From a virus, in IMG/VR virus record IMGVR_UViG_3300048908_000149, positions 1 to 38,373 of that record: a stretch of DNA of 38,373 nucleotides, one strand, 5' to 3'. The notes beneath the pieces were generated by a model. That model was given only the letters and a program-made list of their open reading frames with translations. It was not told the DNA's origin and made no database searches. Every line of letters starts with the position of its first letter. The stretch's first letter is position 1. This document shows, piece by piece, positions 1 through 6,322 of the stretch. The position numbers and the translations under genes are program-made.

Positions 1-475
1 GACCCGGTTTCGCTGGCGGCCCCGGCTCATGCGACGGCGCCCAATGCTCGAAAGCGGTTTTGAGGGCTTCGGCCACCGCGAGTGGGTCAATCTCGCCAGC
101 TCTGGTCTTCACCCATGATTGAACCGTCTTACCGTCCGCGTCCACAAGGGACGAGACGCCCTTGACGACATGGCCTTGCGGGACTGTGAACGATTTCCCC
201 GGCGCCGGCCCTTGCTGGATAAACCGCTTGAGCGTTGTTCCGTCTGCATCCTGCACTGTCGAAACGCGGCGAATGACGAAGCCGGGAAGGATGGGATCGA
301 AGCCGAGCCGCCCTTGCTTGGCGAGGGAGGCGACGCGATGCTGCACCGTGGAGCGGGTGAGGCAAAGCGTTCTGGCCAGCGCGCTCCAATTGATTGAGCC
401 GTCTTCGCGGCGATGTCCCGCGACTGCGGCTAAGGTTTCCGAGACTTGTTCATCGTTTAAAAAGGAGCCTGTCAT
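1..475 (-). CDS. HTH-containing phage protein, 3' end outside window
   Basis: An ATG at 475, preceded by a purine-rich ribosome site (GAGAGGGG), opens a frame that runs off the left edge after about 158 residues. Residues 1-50 look like a winged helix-turn-helix: a segment reading INWSALARTLCLTRSTVQHR is followed by VASLAKQGRLG. The rest is beta-rich, with repeated V-DADGKT-like turns. From memory of the family, similar N-termini in alphaproteobacterial phages precede a metallophosphoesterase-like domain, but that part is not in the window, so this is only an expectation. It lies directly after the lysis genes on the same strand. Confidence 0.6.
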   Translation of the reverse strand, partial: MTGSFLNDEQVSETLAAVAGHRREDGSINWSALARTLCLTRSTVQHRVASLAKQGRLGFDPILPGFVIRRVSTVQDADGTTLKRFIQQGPAPGKSFTVPQGHVVKGVSSLVDADGKTVQSWVKTRAGEIDPLAVAEALKTAFEHWAPSHEPGPPAKPG

Positions 476-523
476 CGCGTCCCCTCTCAAGGGTTGGGCT
501 ATGCCCGGGCGCAGAAAACTCGG

Positions 524-919
524 TTACGGTTTGGCCGGCCAAAAATGCGAGATCGCCCATTGCAGGGTAATGGCCGCGCCGCCGCCAATGCCGGACGCGA
601 TCGCGAGCAAGACAGCCATGGCGCCTTTCCCGCGCTCGTCCCGGCGCTCCAGCGCAGTCAAGCGGGCGTCGATCTTGGTTTCATGCTCGGACAGAGCCGT
701 TGTGAGCGCCTTCTGGCCGCTTGTGAGGTCATCCATTTTCGAGAGGATGAGCGCGTTCTGCGCCGCGATGGCGCGCAGGGCGGTGATATTGTCCCAGATG
801 TCGCGGCGGTCATTTTCGCTATGCCGGGAGGATTCCTGCAGCCGGGCGATTTCCGCCGCCTGCGTCAGAGCGCGGTCGATGTTATGGGCTGATTGGCGGG
901 CGGCTTCTGGTCCGGGCAT
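524..919 (-). CDS. XhlA-like coiled-coil protein with C-terminal membrane helix
   Basis: 131 residues. Residues about 10-95 are charged and heptad-like (repeats of L, I and A spaced by R, E, D and K), predicting a long coiled coil. Residues about 98-121 (AMAVLLAIASGIGGGAAITL) form one membrane helix with a short tail. This coil-then-TM layout resembles XhlA/hemolysin-like lysis accessory proteins. Its place just after the spanins supports a role in lysis or membrane anchoring. The start has an AGGAA ribosome site. The family assignment rests on architecture, not on a recognised motif. Confidence 0.6.
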   Translation of the reverse strand: MPGPEAARQSAHNIDRALTQAAEIARLQESSRHSENDRRDIWDNITALRAIAAQNALILSKMDDLTSGQKALTTALSEHETKIDARLTALERRDERGKGAMAVLLAIASGIGGGAAITLQWAISHFWPAKP

Positions 920-959
920 TGCGCATTCCTATGGCCGCACTAATGACGGCTCTCTCGAT

Positions 960-1232
960 TTAATGGGCCTCGTTTTCGATCAGATTTCCGACCGCACGAA
1001 GTTTCTGCCGGCAGTCGCGGCCCGCGCGCTTGAGGTCGATCACGTAATTCGCGGCCTGGCGATTGGTCGCGACCTTGGCGCCGTTCGGCTCGTCGAGGCA
1101 GGCCAGCAGGCTTTGCGGGACGCTGTCGCGCAACAGCGGGCGCGCGACTTGCGGCGGGGCCGTGAGAATGGCGGGCGAGCTGGCGCAGCCTGAAAGGGCC
1201 AGCGCGGCTAGAAGGAGAAAAGCACGCATCAT
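960..1232 (-). CDS. Outer-membrane spanin lipoprotein (Rz1-like)
   Basis: 90 residues. The N-terminus is a lipoprotein signal: MMRAFLLLAALALSGC with lipobox LSGC, so Cys16 would be the lipidated residue. The mature part is short and hydrophilic with a Pro-containing stretch just after the lipobox. Its ATG overlaps the stop of the preceding inner-membrane spanin candidate as ATGA. Known spanin pairs consist of an integral inner-membrane protein and an outer-membrane lipoprotein that together disrupt the outer membrane in the last step of lysis. Function here is inferred from lipobox, size and position. Confidence 0.7.
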   Translation of the reverse strand: MMRAFLLLAALALSGCASSPAILTAPPQVARPLLRDSVPQSLLACLDEPNGAKVATNRQAANYVIDLKRAGRDCRQKLRAVGNLIENEAH

Positions 1233-1687
1233 TTCCCCCGGATGGCGTCGAGAATGACGGAATGAGCCGGGGCGTCGGGTCCGTCCGGCTTGGCGTCCTG
1301 CGGCGCGGCGTCGATCAAGGCTTGCGCGGCGGCGAGATCGCCGTCGCTCGCCGCCTTCTGCCGGGCGAGATCGTCAAGCTGGGCCTTCATATTGGCGGCA
1401 TTAGCGGCGGCTTCGGCCCGCGCCATCTGTTCGGCGGCGATCACGGCTTTTTCGTTTTCGTCATTGACCGCGGCGATCTGCCGATCGTATTTTGCTTGCC
1501 ATCCAGCGTCAGCGTTATGATAGCCCTCGGCGTAGATCTGGCTGGCGAGCGCGGCGCAGAGACAGGCCGCGACCGCATAATGCTTGAACGGGGAAGGCAC
1601 ATAGACCAGAGCCGCCACAGCCGCCGCCACAGCGAGGATGGAAACGAGCGTGCCCGCATGGCCGATCACGTCGAAAAGAGAGAGCAT
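1229..1687 (-). CDS. Inner-membrane spanin (Rz-like)
   Basis: 152 residues. One or two hydrophobic segments lie within residues about 8-52 (VSILAVAAAVAALVYV and HYAVAACLCAALASQIYAEG), followed by an Ala/Glu/Lys-rich helical region at about 60-125 (QIAAVNDENEKAVIAAEQ) that should form a periplasmic coiled coil. This is the usual i-spanin architecture. It follows the endolysin by three bases and overlaps the lipoprotein gene by ATGA, as expected for a two-component spanin operon. The second hydrophobic segment is slightly unusual for Rz. Confidence 0.65.
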   Translation of the reverse strand: MLSLFDVIGHAGTLVSILAVAAAVAALVYVPSPFKHYAVAACLCAALASQIYAEGYHNADAGWQAKYDRQIAAVNDENEKAVIAAEQMARAEAAANAANMKAQLDDLARQKAASDGDLAAAQALIDAAPQDAKPDGPDAPAHSVILDAIRGK

Positions 1688-1690
1688 GGT

Positions 1691-2173
1691 TTAATCCTGC
1701 AAACAGAGCGCGCGTTCTTTTTCGCGCCGGCGGGTCAACCCGGGCATTCGAATCCCGGCGGCGCGGTCGAAGCGCAACAGCGCGTCGCAGCCGCCCCGGA
1801 TGTCGCCCGCGTTGAGCCTGGCTACGACGCTCGAGCGGCAGACGCCGCCGACGCCGATGTTGTGCGCGAGGCTCAGGACTGCGACATAGCGCGCGTCCGT
1901 CATGGGCGCGTGGATACACTTCTCAATCCCGTCGGCCTCGCGGTCGAGATCGGCCAGCAGCAGCGCCTTGCATTCGGCCAGGCTGGCGCGCTCGCCGGGC
2001 GTGACATCCGGCCCCGTATGGCCATAGCAGAGGGTCCAGGGCTTCCCGCGCGTCGCCGGATCGGGATAGGCGTTCTGGCGCAGGCCCTCGAAGCCGCCGA
2101 CGACCGAGACGGCCAGCGCCGCCGCGACGCCGCTCTTGTGCAGGCGGTTGCGTTTCTTCGGCGCGTCAGTCAT
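1691..2173 (-). CDS. Endolysin, GH24 lysozyme with SAR-like N-terminus
   Basis: 160 residues from the ATG at 2173, which overlaps the upstream stop by eight bases; the longer in-frame extension is not needed. Residues 14-27 (SGVAAALAVSVVGG) are a weakly hydrophobic Ala/Gly-rich segment like a signal-arrest-release anchor. It is followed at once by the catalytic Glu of a GH24/T4-lysozyme type site: FEGLRQNAYPD, eight residues from Glu to Asp, then WTLCYGHTG. The spacing from Asp to Thr is longer than in T4 lysozyme. The enzyme would cleave peptidoglycan glycan strands in the periplasm. It sits between a holin candidate and the spanins. Confidence 0.85.
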   Translation of the reverse strand: MTDAPKKRNRLHKSGVAAALAVSVVGGFEGLRQNAYPDPATRGKPWTLCYGHTGPDVTPGERASLAECKALLLADLDREADGIEKCIHAPMTDARYVAVLSLAHNIGVGGVCRSSVVARLNAGDIRGGCDALLRFDRAAGIRMPGLTRRREKERALCLQD

Positions 2174-2423
2174 TGGCGCCCGTCCCCGGCTGCTTGAAAT
2201 AGCGAGCGATGCCGAACGAGACCGACGCGAGCAGCAGACCCCCGGCAAAGGGCCATGCGCCAATCAGTGCTTTGGCCTCATCCGAGACAAACGGCGCGGC
2301 GAAAATGACGCCCCCGACCGTGGTCCAGAGAAAAACGACCCTGAAAGACCAAAGCCGCCAGATTTCCGTGCGCCAGCCGTCGATCAGCCGCTTGTCTGCG
2401 GCCGCCAAAACCTTTTCAAGCAT
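2166..2423 (-). CDS. Holin-like small membrane protein
   Basis: 85 residues if started at the internal ATG at 2423. It begins with an amphipathic stretch (MLEKVLAAADKRLIDGWRTE), then two membrane segments (about residues 24-42, FRVVFLWTTVGGVIFAAP, and 52-72, AWPFAGGLLLASVSFGIAR) and a short polar tail. Size, topology and immediate position before the endolysin fit a phage holin, which would permit endolysin activation. No family-specific motif is recognised, so the call is by architecture and context. The longer upstream extension overlaps the neighbouring gene and lacks membrane or domain features. Confidence 0.6.
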   Translation of the reverse strand: MLEKVLAAADKRLIDGWRTEIWRLWSFRVVFLWTTVGGVIFAAPFVSDEAKALIGAWPFAGGLLLASVSFGIARYFKQPGTGAND

Positions 2424-2433
2424 GGGAAGTCTT

Positions 2434-2658
2434 TCAGTTTCGAAGAGCGGAGAGAAAAAACCACAGCGCGCCGCCAAACAGCGCCGCGAGCAGGCCGCCG
2501 GAGCGGGCGAAGGACGAGCGCACGAACTCCAGCGCGAGGCGGACGAGGGCCTCGAGCGCGAGCATCAGGACCGTGAAGATGATCCCGGCGCCGCAGGTCA
2601 GGGCGATCAGGAGGATTCCGAGGCCCTTGACGGCGACCAGGGCGGCTTTGCCGATCAT
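2434..2658 (-). CDS. Small membrane protein of lysis module
   Basis: 74 residues with one or two long hydrophobic stretches (residues about 11-40, LGILLIALTCGAGIIFTVLM, and 54-71, GGLLAALFGGALWFFLSA), separated by a segment with Glu and Arg. The ATG overlaps the stop of a 27-codon ORF as ATGA, so translation is probably coupled. It could be a second holin or an antiholin-like regulator, since it lies just before the holin candidate. That role is an inference from neighbours only. Confidence 0.55.
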   Translation of the reverse strand: MIGKAALVAVKGLGILLIALTCGAGIIFTVLMLALEALVRLALEFVRSSFARSGGLLAALFGGALWFFLSALRN

Positions 2659-2738
2659 AGCGCGAAGATCGCCCAGACCGTGTAGGCGGCAGCAAGACAG
2701 GCGAAGGCGGCGAGACCTTGTTCGGGCGTGATATGCAT
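2655..2738 (-). CDS. Candidate 27-residue membrane microprotein
   Basis: A 28-codon ORF fills the gap between the 85-residue secreted protein gene (stop at 2743) and the 74-residue membrane protein. It starts MHITPEQGLAAFACLAAAYT and ends with a hydrophobic VWAIFAL, so most of it could span the membrane once. Its TGA overlaps the next ATG as ATGA, which is the spacing used throughout this operon. No clear Shine-Dalgarno is seen, so expression would rely on reinitiation after the upstream stop four bases away. Confidence 0.45.
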   Translation of the reverse strand: MHITPEQGLAAFACLAAAYTVWAIFAL

Positions 2739-2742
2739 GGTT

Positions 2743-3000
2743 TTACACTTTGAAGTCGTCAGGCGTGACGCATTCCGCGACCTTGAAGGTCAGGTCCGGA
2801 TGTTTCGTCGCCCATTCGGTCACGACGCCCATCAGCATCATGGCGCAGAGGCCGGTCTGCGCCGGCAGCCGGTCCTCGCTGAGACAGCGCGACGGTTCGT
2901 CCGTGTGACAGGCGGTGATCCTGATCTTGCAATTGTGATCGCAGGGCGAGGCCCAGACCGGCGACGCGCAAAGGAGCAATGCGGCGAGCAAGACGCGCAT
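2743..3000 (-). CDS. Secreted cysteine-rich small protein
   Basis: 85 residues. Residues 1-18 (MRVLLAALLLCASPVWAS) are a clear Sec signal peptide with an A-x-A-like cleavage region. The mature part has five cysteines (in CDHNCKIR, TACHTDEPSRCLSE, GLCAMM and AECVTP regions) that could form disulfides in the periplasm. An AAAGG ribosome site precedes the ATG. It is the first gene of the lysis segment after the esterase-like tail gene. I do not recognise the family; a periplasmic lysis or superinfection role is possible but unproven. Confidence 0.6.
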   Translation of the reverse strand: MRVLLAALLLCASPVWASPCDHNCKIRITACHTDEPSRCLSEDRLPAQTGLCAMMLMGVVTEWATKHPDLTFKVAECVTPDDFKV

Positions 3001-3029
3001 GGAAAAGCCTTTCGAATTTTAAGAAAGTT

Positions 3030-4505
3030 TCAGAGCACCGCCATCAGGCCATCGACGAGCGGGCGATTGGTGAGATAGCCGTTCGAAACCATGTGCAGGC
3101 CATCATTCGCGGCCATGCCAGGAACCCAGACGCCGCCATTGCGAATAGGCGTGAAAGCGAGCGTCGTCGCCGCCTCAAGAAGCGCGCAAATATCGATCAA
3201 CCCGTCCTGGTTCGCCGGGAAGGTCTGGCCTGTCGAAGGCGCCGTTCCGGTGATCGACGCCGCTGGCGTGGTCGTTCCTGTGAACGCCGCCGACATGACA
3301 ATCGTGCCGGTGCTATAATTGATCGACGAAATTGTCGTGCTTCCGGGGATGCCGCTCGTTGTCGACGTTATCGTCATGCCGGGGAAAAGCCCTAGCAGCG
3401 TCAGGCTAGAAACCGCCGTGATGTTGGCGCTGCCATTGGTCAGCGTGCCCGTCGTGGTGTACGCCCCCGCGCCGCGCCAGAAGTCGTTGGCGGTGCATCG
3501 CACGATTTCCTGACCGGCATTCTGCGGGGCCTGTCCTGACGTGGTATTCCAAAGGTCCCCGGAGGTTGTGTAGGGTGTGCAGGTTGTCCCATAGACACGG
3601 TCAACGCCATTGGCCTTGAGTGTCGTCGTGATCGTGTTGCGGTCTGTAATGCCCTGTGCCGCCGACCGACCATTGGAGATGTCATTACGAATGAGTTGCA
3701 AGATCGCCGAGAACGGACAGGTTGCGCTTGCCCCTGCCGCGACGAGCAACGCCGCGCGGGCGGTGAACCCGGCTGCGGCCACTGAGGCGCGGTCTCCAGG
3801 AGCCGCCCAATTGAGATGCGGGCCGACGAGCGCCGCGCCGCGCCCGAACAGGCCGCGCCCGCCAGCCGGGTCGAATACCGTATCGTCGGTCTCGCCAAGG
3901 CTGTCCGTGATCAGCACCCAGACTTTGCGATCCGACATCACAGAAACATATTGCGGTAGCCAGTTATTGGCTTCGCCCGAGCCAAGATAGGTGCTGTCCT
4001 GCGTATGGCCATAGCCGCTCGCGCCGACCTGATATTGGTCGCCGTTGCCGCGGTCGCAGCAATTCGAATAGCTCATCGACGGGACGAAGCCGCCGGCGCC
4101 CATCCCAATATCCCAGTTGATGATGAATTTCTTGCACGCTGGGTTGACGACGCCAGGGACATCGACGTAGCCGAGGGCATTGTTCGCGATGGCCGCTGAC
4201 GAATAAGTGGCGGTTGTCGTGCCATCCGATTGCGAAATCGGGCACCGCAGCGTCATTGTGCCGCCGTTGCCACTCTCGCCCGCGCCTCCGGTCAGGATCG
4301 CGCCATTCCAGAAGCCAATGCGGACGGTGCCGTTGACCGGGACGTAGGGAATTTGCCAGCACCGACCGCCGCTCTGCGTCTGTGACCCGGAACGGGCGTT
4401 CGGAATGCAGACGCGATTGGTTGCGTGGCGCAAACTTGGCGGCAGGGTGATGCGGTTGCTAGGCGCGACGAGGCTCAGCGACGGGATCGGAGGAAGATTG
4501 CTCAT
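3030..4505 (-). CDS. SGNH/GDSL-like hydrolase, tail-associated
   Basis: 491 residues. An SGNH-like core is suggested by VWVLITDSLGETDD (about residue 196-209), where Ser in TDSLGE would be the nucleophile, and by the C-terminal NDGLHMVSNGY, matching the D-x-x-H block V that carries the catalytic Asp and His. A Thr/Ser-rich beta insertion (about residues 350-430, GTLTNGSANITAVSSL region) looks Ig-like and lies between the blocks. Such enzymes on phage tails deacetylate or de-esterify surface polysaccharide. GGAG lies eight bases before the ATG. The gene originally followed the 155-residue appendage gene directly, before the HNH segment entered. Confidence 0.65.
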   Translation of the reverse strand: MSNLPPIPSLSLVAPSNRITLPPSLRHATNRVCIPNARSGSQTQSGGRCWQIPYVPVNGTVRIGFWNGAILTGGAGESGNGGTMTLRCPISQSDGTTTATYSSAAIANNALGYVDVPGVVNPACKKFIINWDIGMGAGGFVPSMSYSNCCDRGNGDQYQVGASGYGHTQDSTYLGSGEANNWLPQYVSVMSDRKVWVLITDSLGETDDTVFDPAGGRGLFGRGAALVGPHLNWAAPGDRASVAAAGFTARAALLVAAGASATCPFSAILQLIRNDISNGRSAAQGITDRNTITTTLKANGVDRVYGTTCTPYTTSGDLWNTTSGQAPQNAGQEIVRCTANDFWRGAGAYTTTGTLTNGSANITAVSSLTLLGLFPGMTITSTTSGIPGSTTISSINYSTGTIVMSAAFTGTTTPAASITGTAPSTGQTFPANQDGLIDICALLEAATTLAFTPIRNGGVWVPGMAANDGLHMVSNGYLTNRPLVDGLMAVL

Positions 4506-4517
4506 AATTTGCTCCGA

Positions 4518-4583
4518 TCAATCGACGAAGATGGCGACTTGGGCCGACGAACTCGCGGCGTAAACCTGGCATCGGGAGCGCAT
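4518..4583 (-). pseudogene. Stranded original 3' end of the 5450-5917 gene
   Basis: Reading this strand toward a TGA at 4518-4520 gives an ending CQVYAASSSAQVAIFVD. The intact gene at 5450-5917 ends SVYAPLSTAQVAIFVD. The last 14 residues agree at 11 positions or more, but the codons differ mostly at third bases: GC-rich here (GTC, GCC, ATC, TTC) and AT-rich there (GTT, GCA, ATA, TTT). No start codon or longer homologous frame exists upstream of this fragment. It is best read as the displaced 3' end left when the HNH segment inserted. Confidence 0.7.
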
Positions 4584-4652
4584 TTGAGCGCGCGTTAGCA
4601 ATATGCGGGGAACACGCATTTGGGTAGCCTCTAAGATGAGATTGAAAGGGTG

Positions 4653-5411
4653 CTAAATGATCATGCCGCGCGATTGCGCGAATTCTACTGGATCACGAGC
4701 ATGCTTGGAACTATTGCAGGGCTGACAAAGCAATTGTAGATTTCGAGGCCAGTTCGATCCGCCATTCACGAGAGCGATGATATGATCGACATGGCCCTTT
4801 CCAAGAAGCTTTTTCCGGCAATAAGCGCACTTGTCATGCTGTGCTTTGCGAATGCCCGAAATGTCTTCCTGCGTAAATGCCCCTTCCGCGCCAGATCGTC
4901 GTGCGCGACGGTTTCGAGTATTTGTAAGGACGTAATCAGGATTGGCTTTCTGCCAATCTCGACTTGTTTTCTTTGATTTCTCAGCGTTCTTCGCATACCA
5001 CGCACGATTCGCCGCGAGCACCTTCTCTCGGTTCTGGATTTTCCATTGCCGCTTTCGCTCTCTCTCCTGTGCGAGATTTTCAGCGTATTCCTCACGCCGT
5101 TTTTTGTTACGGCCTTCCGGGTCTCGGCTCCGGTACTTCCTCGCACGCTCAGCCATTTCCTCTCTATGTCTGGCATAGAATAGTCTTTGGGCTTCATTGA
5201 GTTTTTGACGTATCGTTGCTCTTTTCACTTCCGCCAGTTCATACGCGCACATCGCGCATGTTTTCGCTGATGTATAGCGTGGGGCTTTGTGCCCATTTTT
5301 GCATGGGTCTCCAGTGAAATAATAGCGCGATCCCGCTACAACTGCCGCCGTACGAGTGCGTGGCAGTTCTTCATAATTTATCGATTCTTGCGAGAACACA
5401 TTAGATGTCAT
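4653..5411 (-). CDS. HNH homing endonuclease
   Basis: 252 residues. An N-terminal zinc-binding module has C37, H41, C52 and C55 (YYFTGDPCKNGH, TCAMC). The centre, residues 60-170, is Lys/Arg/Glu-rich helix likely to contact DNA. The HNH core runs from about 195: C195xxC198, then HVDHII with catalytic H/D at 207-210, NGGSNWPRNLQLLC and C229xxC232 with K236. Such enzymes nick or cut DNA to spread their own gene. Base composition and codons are far more AT-rich than the neighbours. It has no Shine-Dalgarno but has its own promoter-like sequence just upstream, and it separates two tail genes that were probably adjacent. Confidence 0.88.
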   Translation of the reverse strand: MTSNVFSQESINYEELPRTRTAAVVAGSRYYFTGDPCKNGHKAPRYTSAKTCAMCAYELAEVKRATIRQKLNEAQRLFYARHREEMAERARKYRSRDPEGRNKKRREEYAENLAQERERKRQWKIQNREKVLAANRAWYAKNAEKSKKTSRDWQKANPDYVLTNTRNRRARRSGAEGAFTQEDISGIRKAQHDKCAYCRKKLLGKGHVDHIIALVNGGSNWPRNLQLLCQPCNSSKHARDPVEFAQSRGMII

Positions 5412-5418
5412 AATTTAT

Positions 5419-5447
5419 ATTATAGTTTCATTTTCAATGAGCAGCAA
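5419..5447 (-). promoter_or_regulatory. Sigma70-like promoter for HNH gene, probably leaderless
   Basis: On the minus strand TTGCTG (5447-5442) and a perfect TATAAT (5424-5419) are separated by exactly 17 bases. The expected transcription start, about seven bases past the -10 box, is at about 5412, immediately before the ATG at 5411. This would give a leaderless mRNA, in line with the absence of a ribosome site. The -35 box overlaps the last codons of the preceding gene's neighbourhood and the region is strongly AT-rich. Confidence 0.5.
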
Positions 5448-5449
5448 TA

Positions 5450-5917
5450 TTAATCTACAAATATTGCAACTTGCGCTGTTGATAATGGAGCGTACACGCT
5501 CACTCTACCTTTAAAGGTCTGGCTCGTCCATGACCCGCCCTGCGCCCCGACCGATGACCCGCCGCCGAGGGCGAACACGCTGGCGTTTACCGGCGCTGCG
5601 GCGTTCGCCGCCGTGCCGTCGTCGCGGATGATTGCGATCTGCGCGCCGGAGGTGTTTTCGATGTCGATATTGTTGCGCGATGGCGACGCCGCGACGGTCG
5701 CGATCAGCACATAGGAGGCATAGGGGCCCGACGCCGCGAAATTCGCGCCGATATTGGGCAGCGTCGGCTTGTTGGCGCTGTAATCGAGGCCGGTCGACCC
5801 GGCTTGAGCGACAGAGCCGCCCGACCCGCTATAGATGACCTCGGCATAAGTGCCGTCGCCCATGTCTTTGAGCTTTTTATTTTGGCCGGTTAGCACGGCA
5901 TAGGTTATGTCAGCCAT
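5450..5917 (-). CDS. Tail appendage structural protein with recoded 3' end
   Basis: 155 residues, beginning ADITYAVLTGQNKKLKDMGD, a start I associate with small virion proteins of alphaproteobacterial phages. The body is Gly/Ser/Ala-rich and beta-strand-like, with no catalytic motif. A GGAGCAAG ribosome site precedes the ATG. The last 20 or so codons switch abruptly from GC-rich to AT-rich usage (GTA, TTA, GCA, ATA) while the encoded residues match the GC-rich stranded fragment at 4518-4583. I infer the natural end was replaced by the invading HNH segment without loss of protein sequence. Confidence 0.6.
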   Translation of the reverse strand: MADITYAVLTGQNKKLKDMGDGTYAEVIYSGSGGSVAQAGSTGLDYSANKPTLPNIGANFAASGPYASYVLIATVAASPSRNNIDIENTSGAQIAIIRDDGTAANAAAPVNASVFALGGGSSVGAQGGSWTSQTFKGRVSVYAPLSTAQVAIFVD

Positions 5918-5956
5918 TATTCTTGCTCCAGACTGGGCGAATGGATTGATGAAGCG

Positions 5957-6322
5957 TCAGCGGATGATGGTCGGAATGACGGTAAACGTCCCGGTCATGA
6001 TGCGGGAGCGGATGCCGGAAGCCTCTACGATCAAGGCTTCATGGTAATAGTTCCCGGGCGTCTGGCTTTCGGTGTCGGCTTCGGCCAGCGTCACCCACAG
6101 CGACCATTCCAGCGTCGTGGAATCCTGCACGAAGCTGGCGCCGGTCGTCGCCGTCGATTTCTTCAAGAGGACGTCAGCGCCGCTGGAAGATGATGTTTTC
6201 CCCATCCACCAAGTTCCCGTCGCGCCGGTCGGGTCGAACGCCGATTCATCCGCGACCGTGATGGCAATAGTGAGTGTCGGCGTATCGCCTGCCGGAATGG
6301 AGACGTTCTGATTCTTGTTCAT
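5957..6322 (-). CDS. Small beta-rich tail appendage protein
   Basis: 121 residues from the ATG at 6322, chosen because it overlaps the preceding stop as ATGA and has GAAGGA seven bases upstream. Longer in-frame extension would run deep inside the neighbouring gene and is rejected. The sequence alternates hydrophobic and polar residues (TPTLTIAITVADE, LEWSLWVTLAEADT, YYHEALIVEA) as in an Ig-like or BppU-type baseplate domain. The pattern, a strand-rich module that describes a cast value and an upper-baseplate fold, is similar to N-terminal fibre domains, but this is only resemblance. Likely a virion component. Confidence 0.6.
   Translation of the reverse strand: MNKNQNVSIPAGDTPTLTIAITVADESAFDPTGATGTWWMGKTSSSSGADVLLKKSTATTGASFVQDSTTLEWSLWVTLAEADTESQTPGNYYHEALIVEASGIRSRIMTGTFTVIPTIIR

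Noticed and set aside
162-2197. Long plus-strand frames (343 and 311 codons) opposite the lysis genes
   Set aside because: They are antisense to spanin, endolysin and coiled-coil genes that have signal peptides, a lipobox and catalytic residues. The plus frames have none of these.
4590-5510. Group I intron containing the HNH gene
   Set aside because: The upstream gene already reads through to a complete end encoding VAIFVD and stop, so no splicing is needed. I saw no convincing P7/P3 core. A recoded 3' end fits better.
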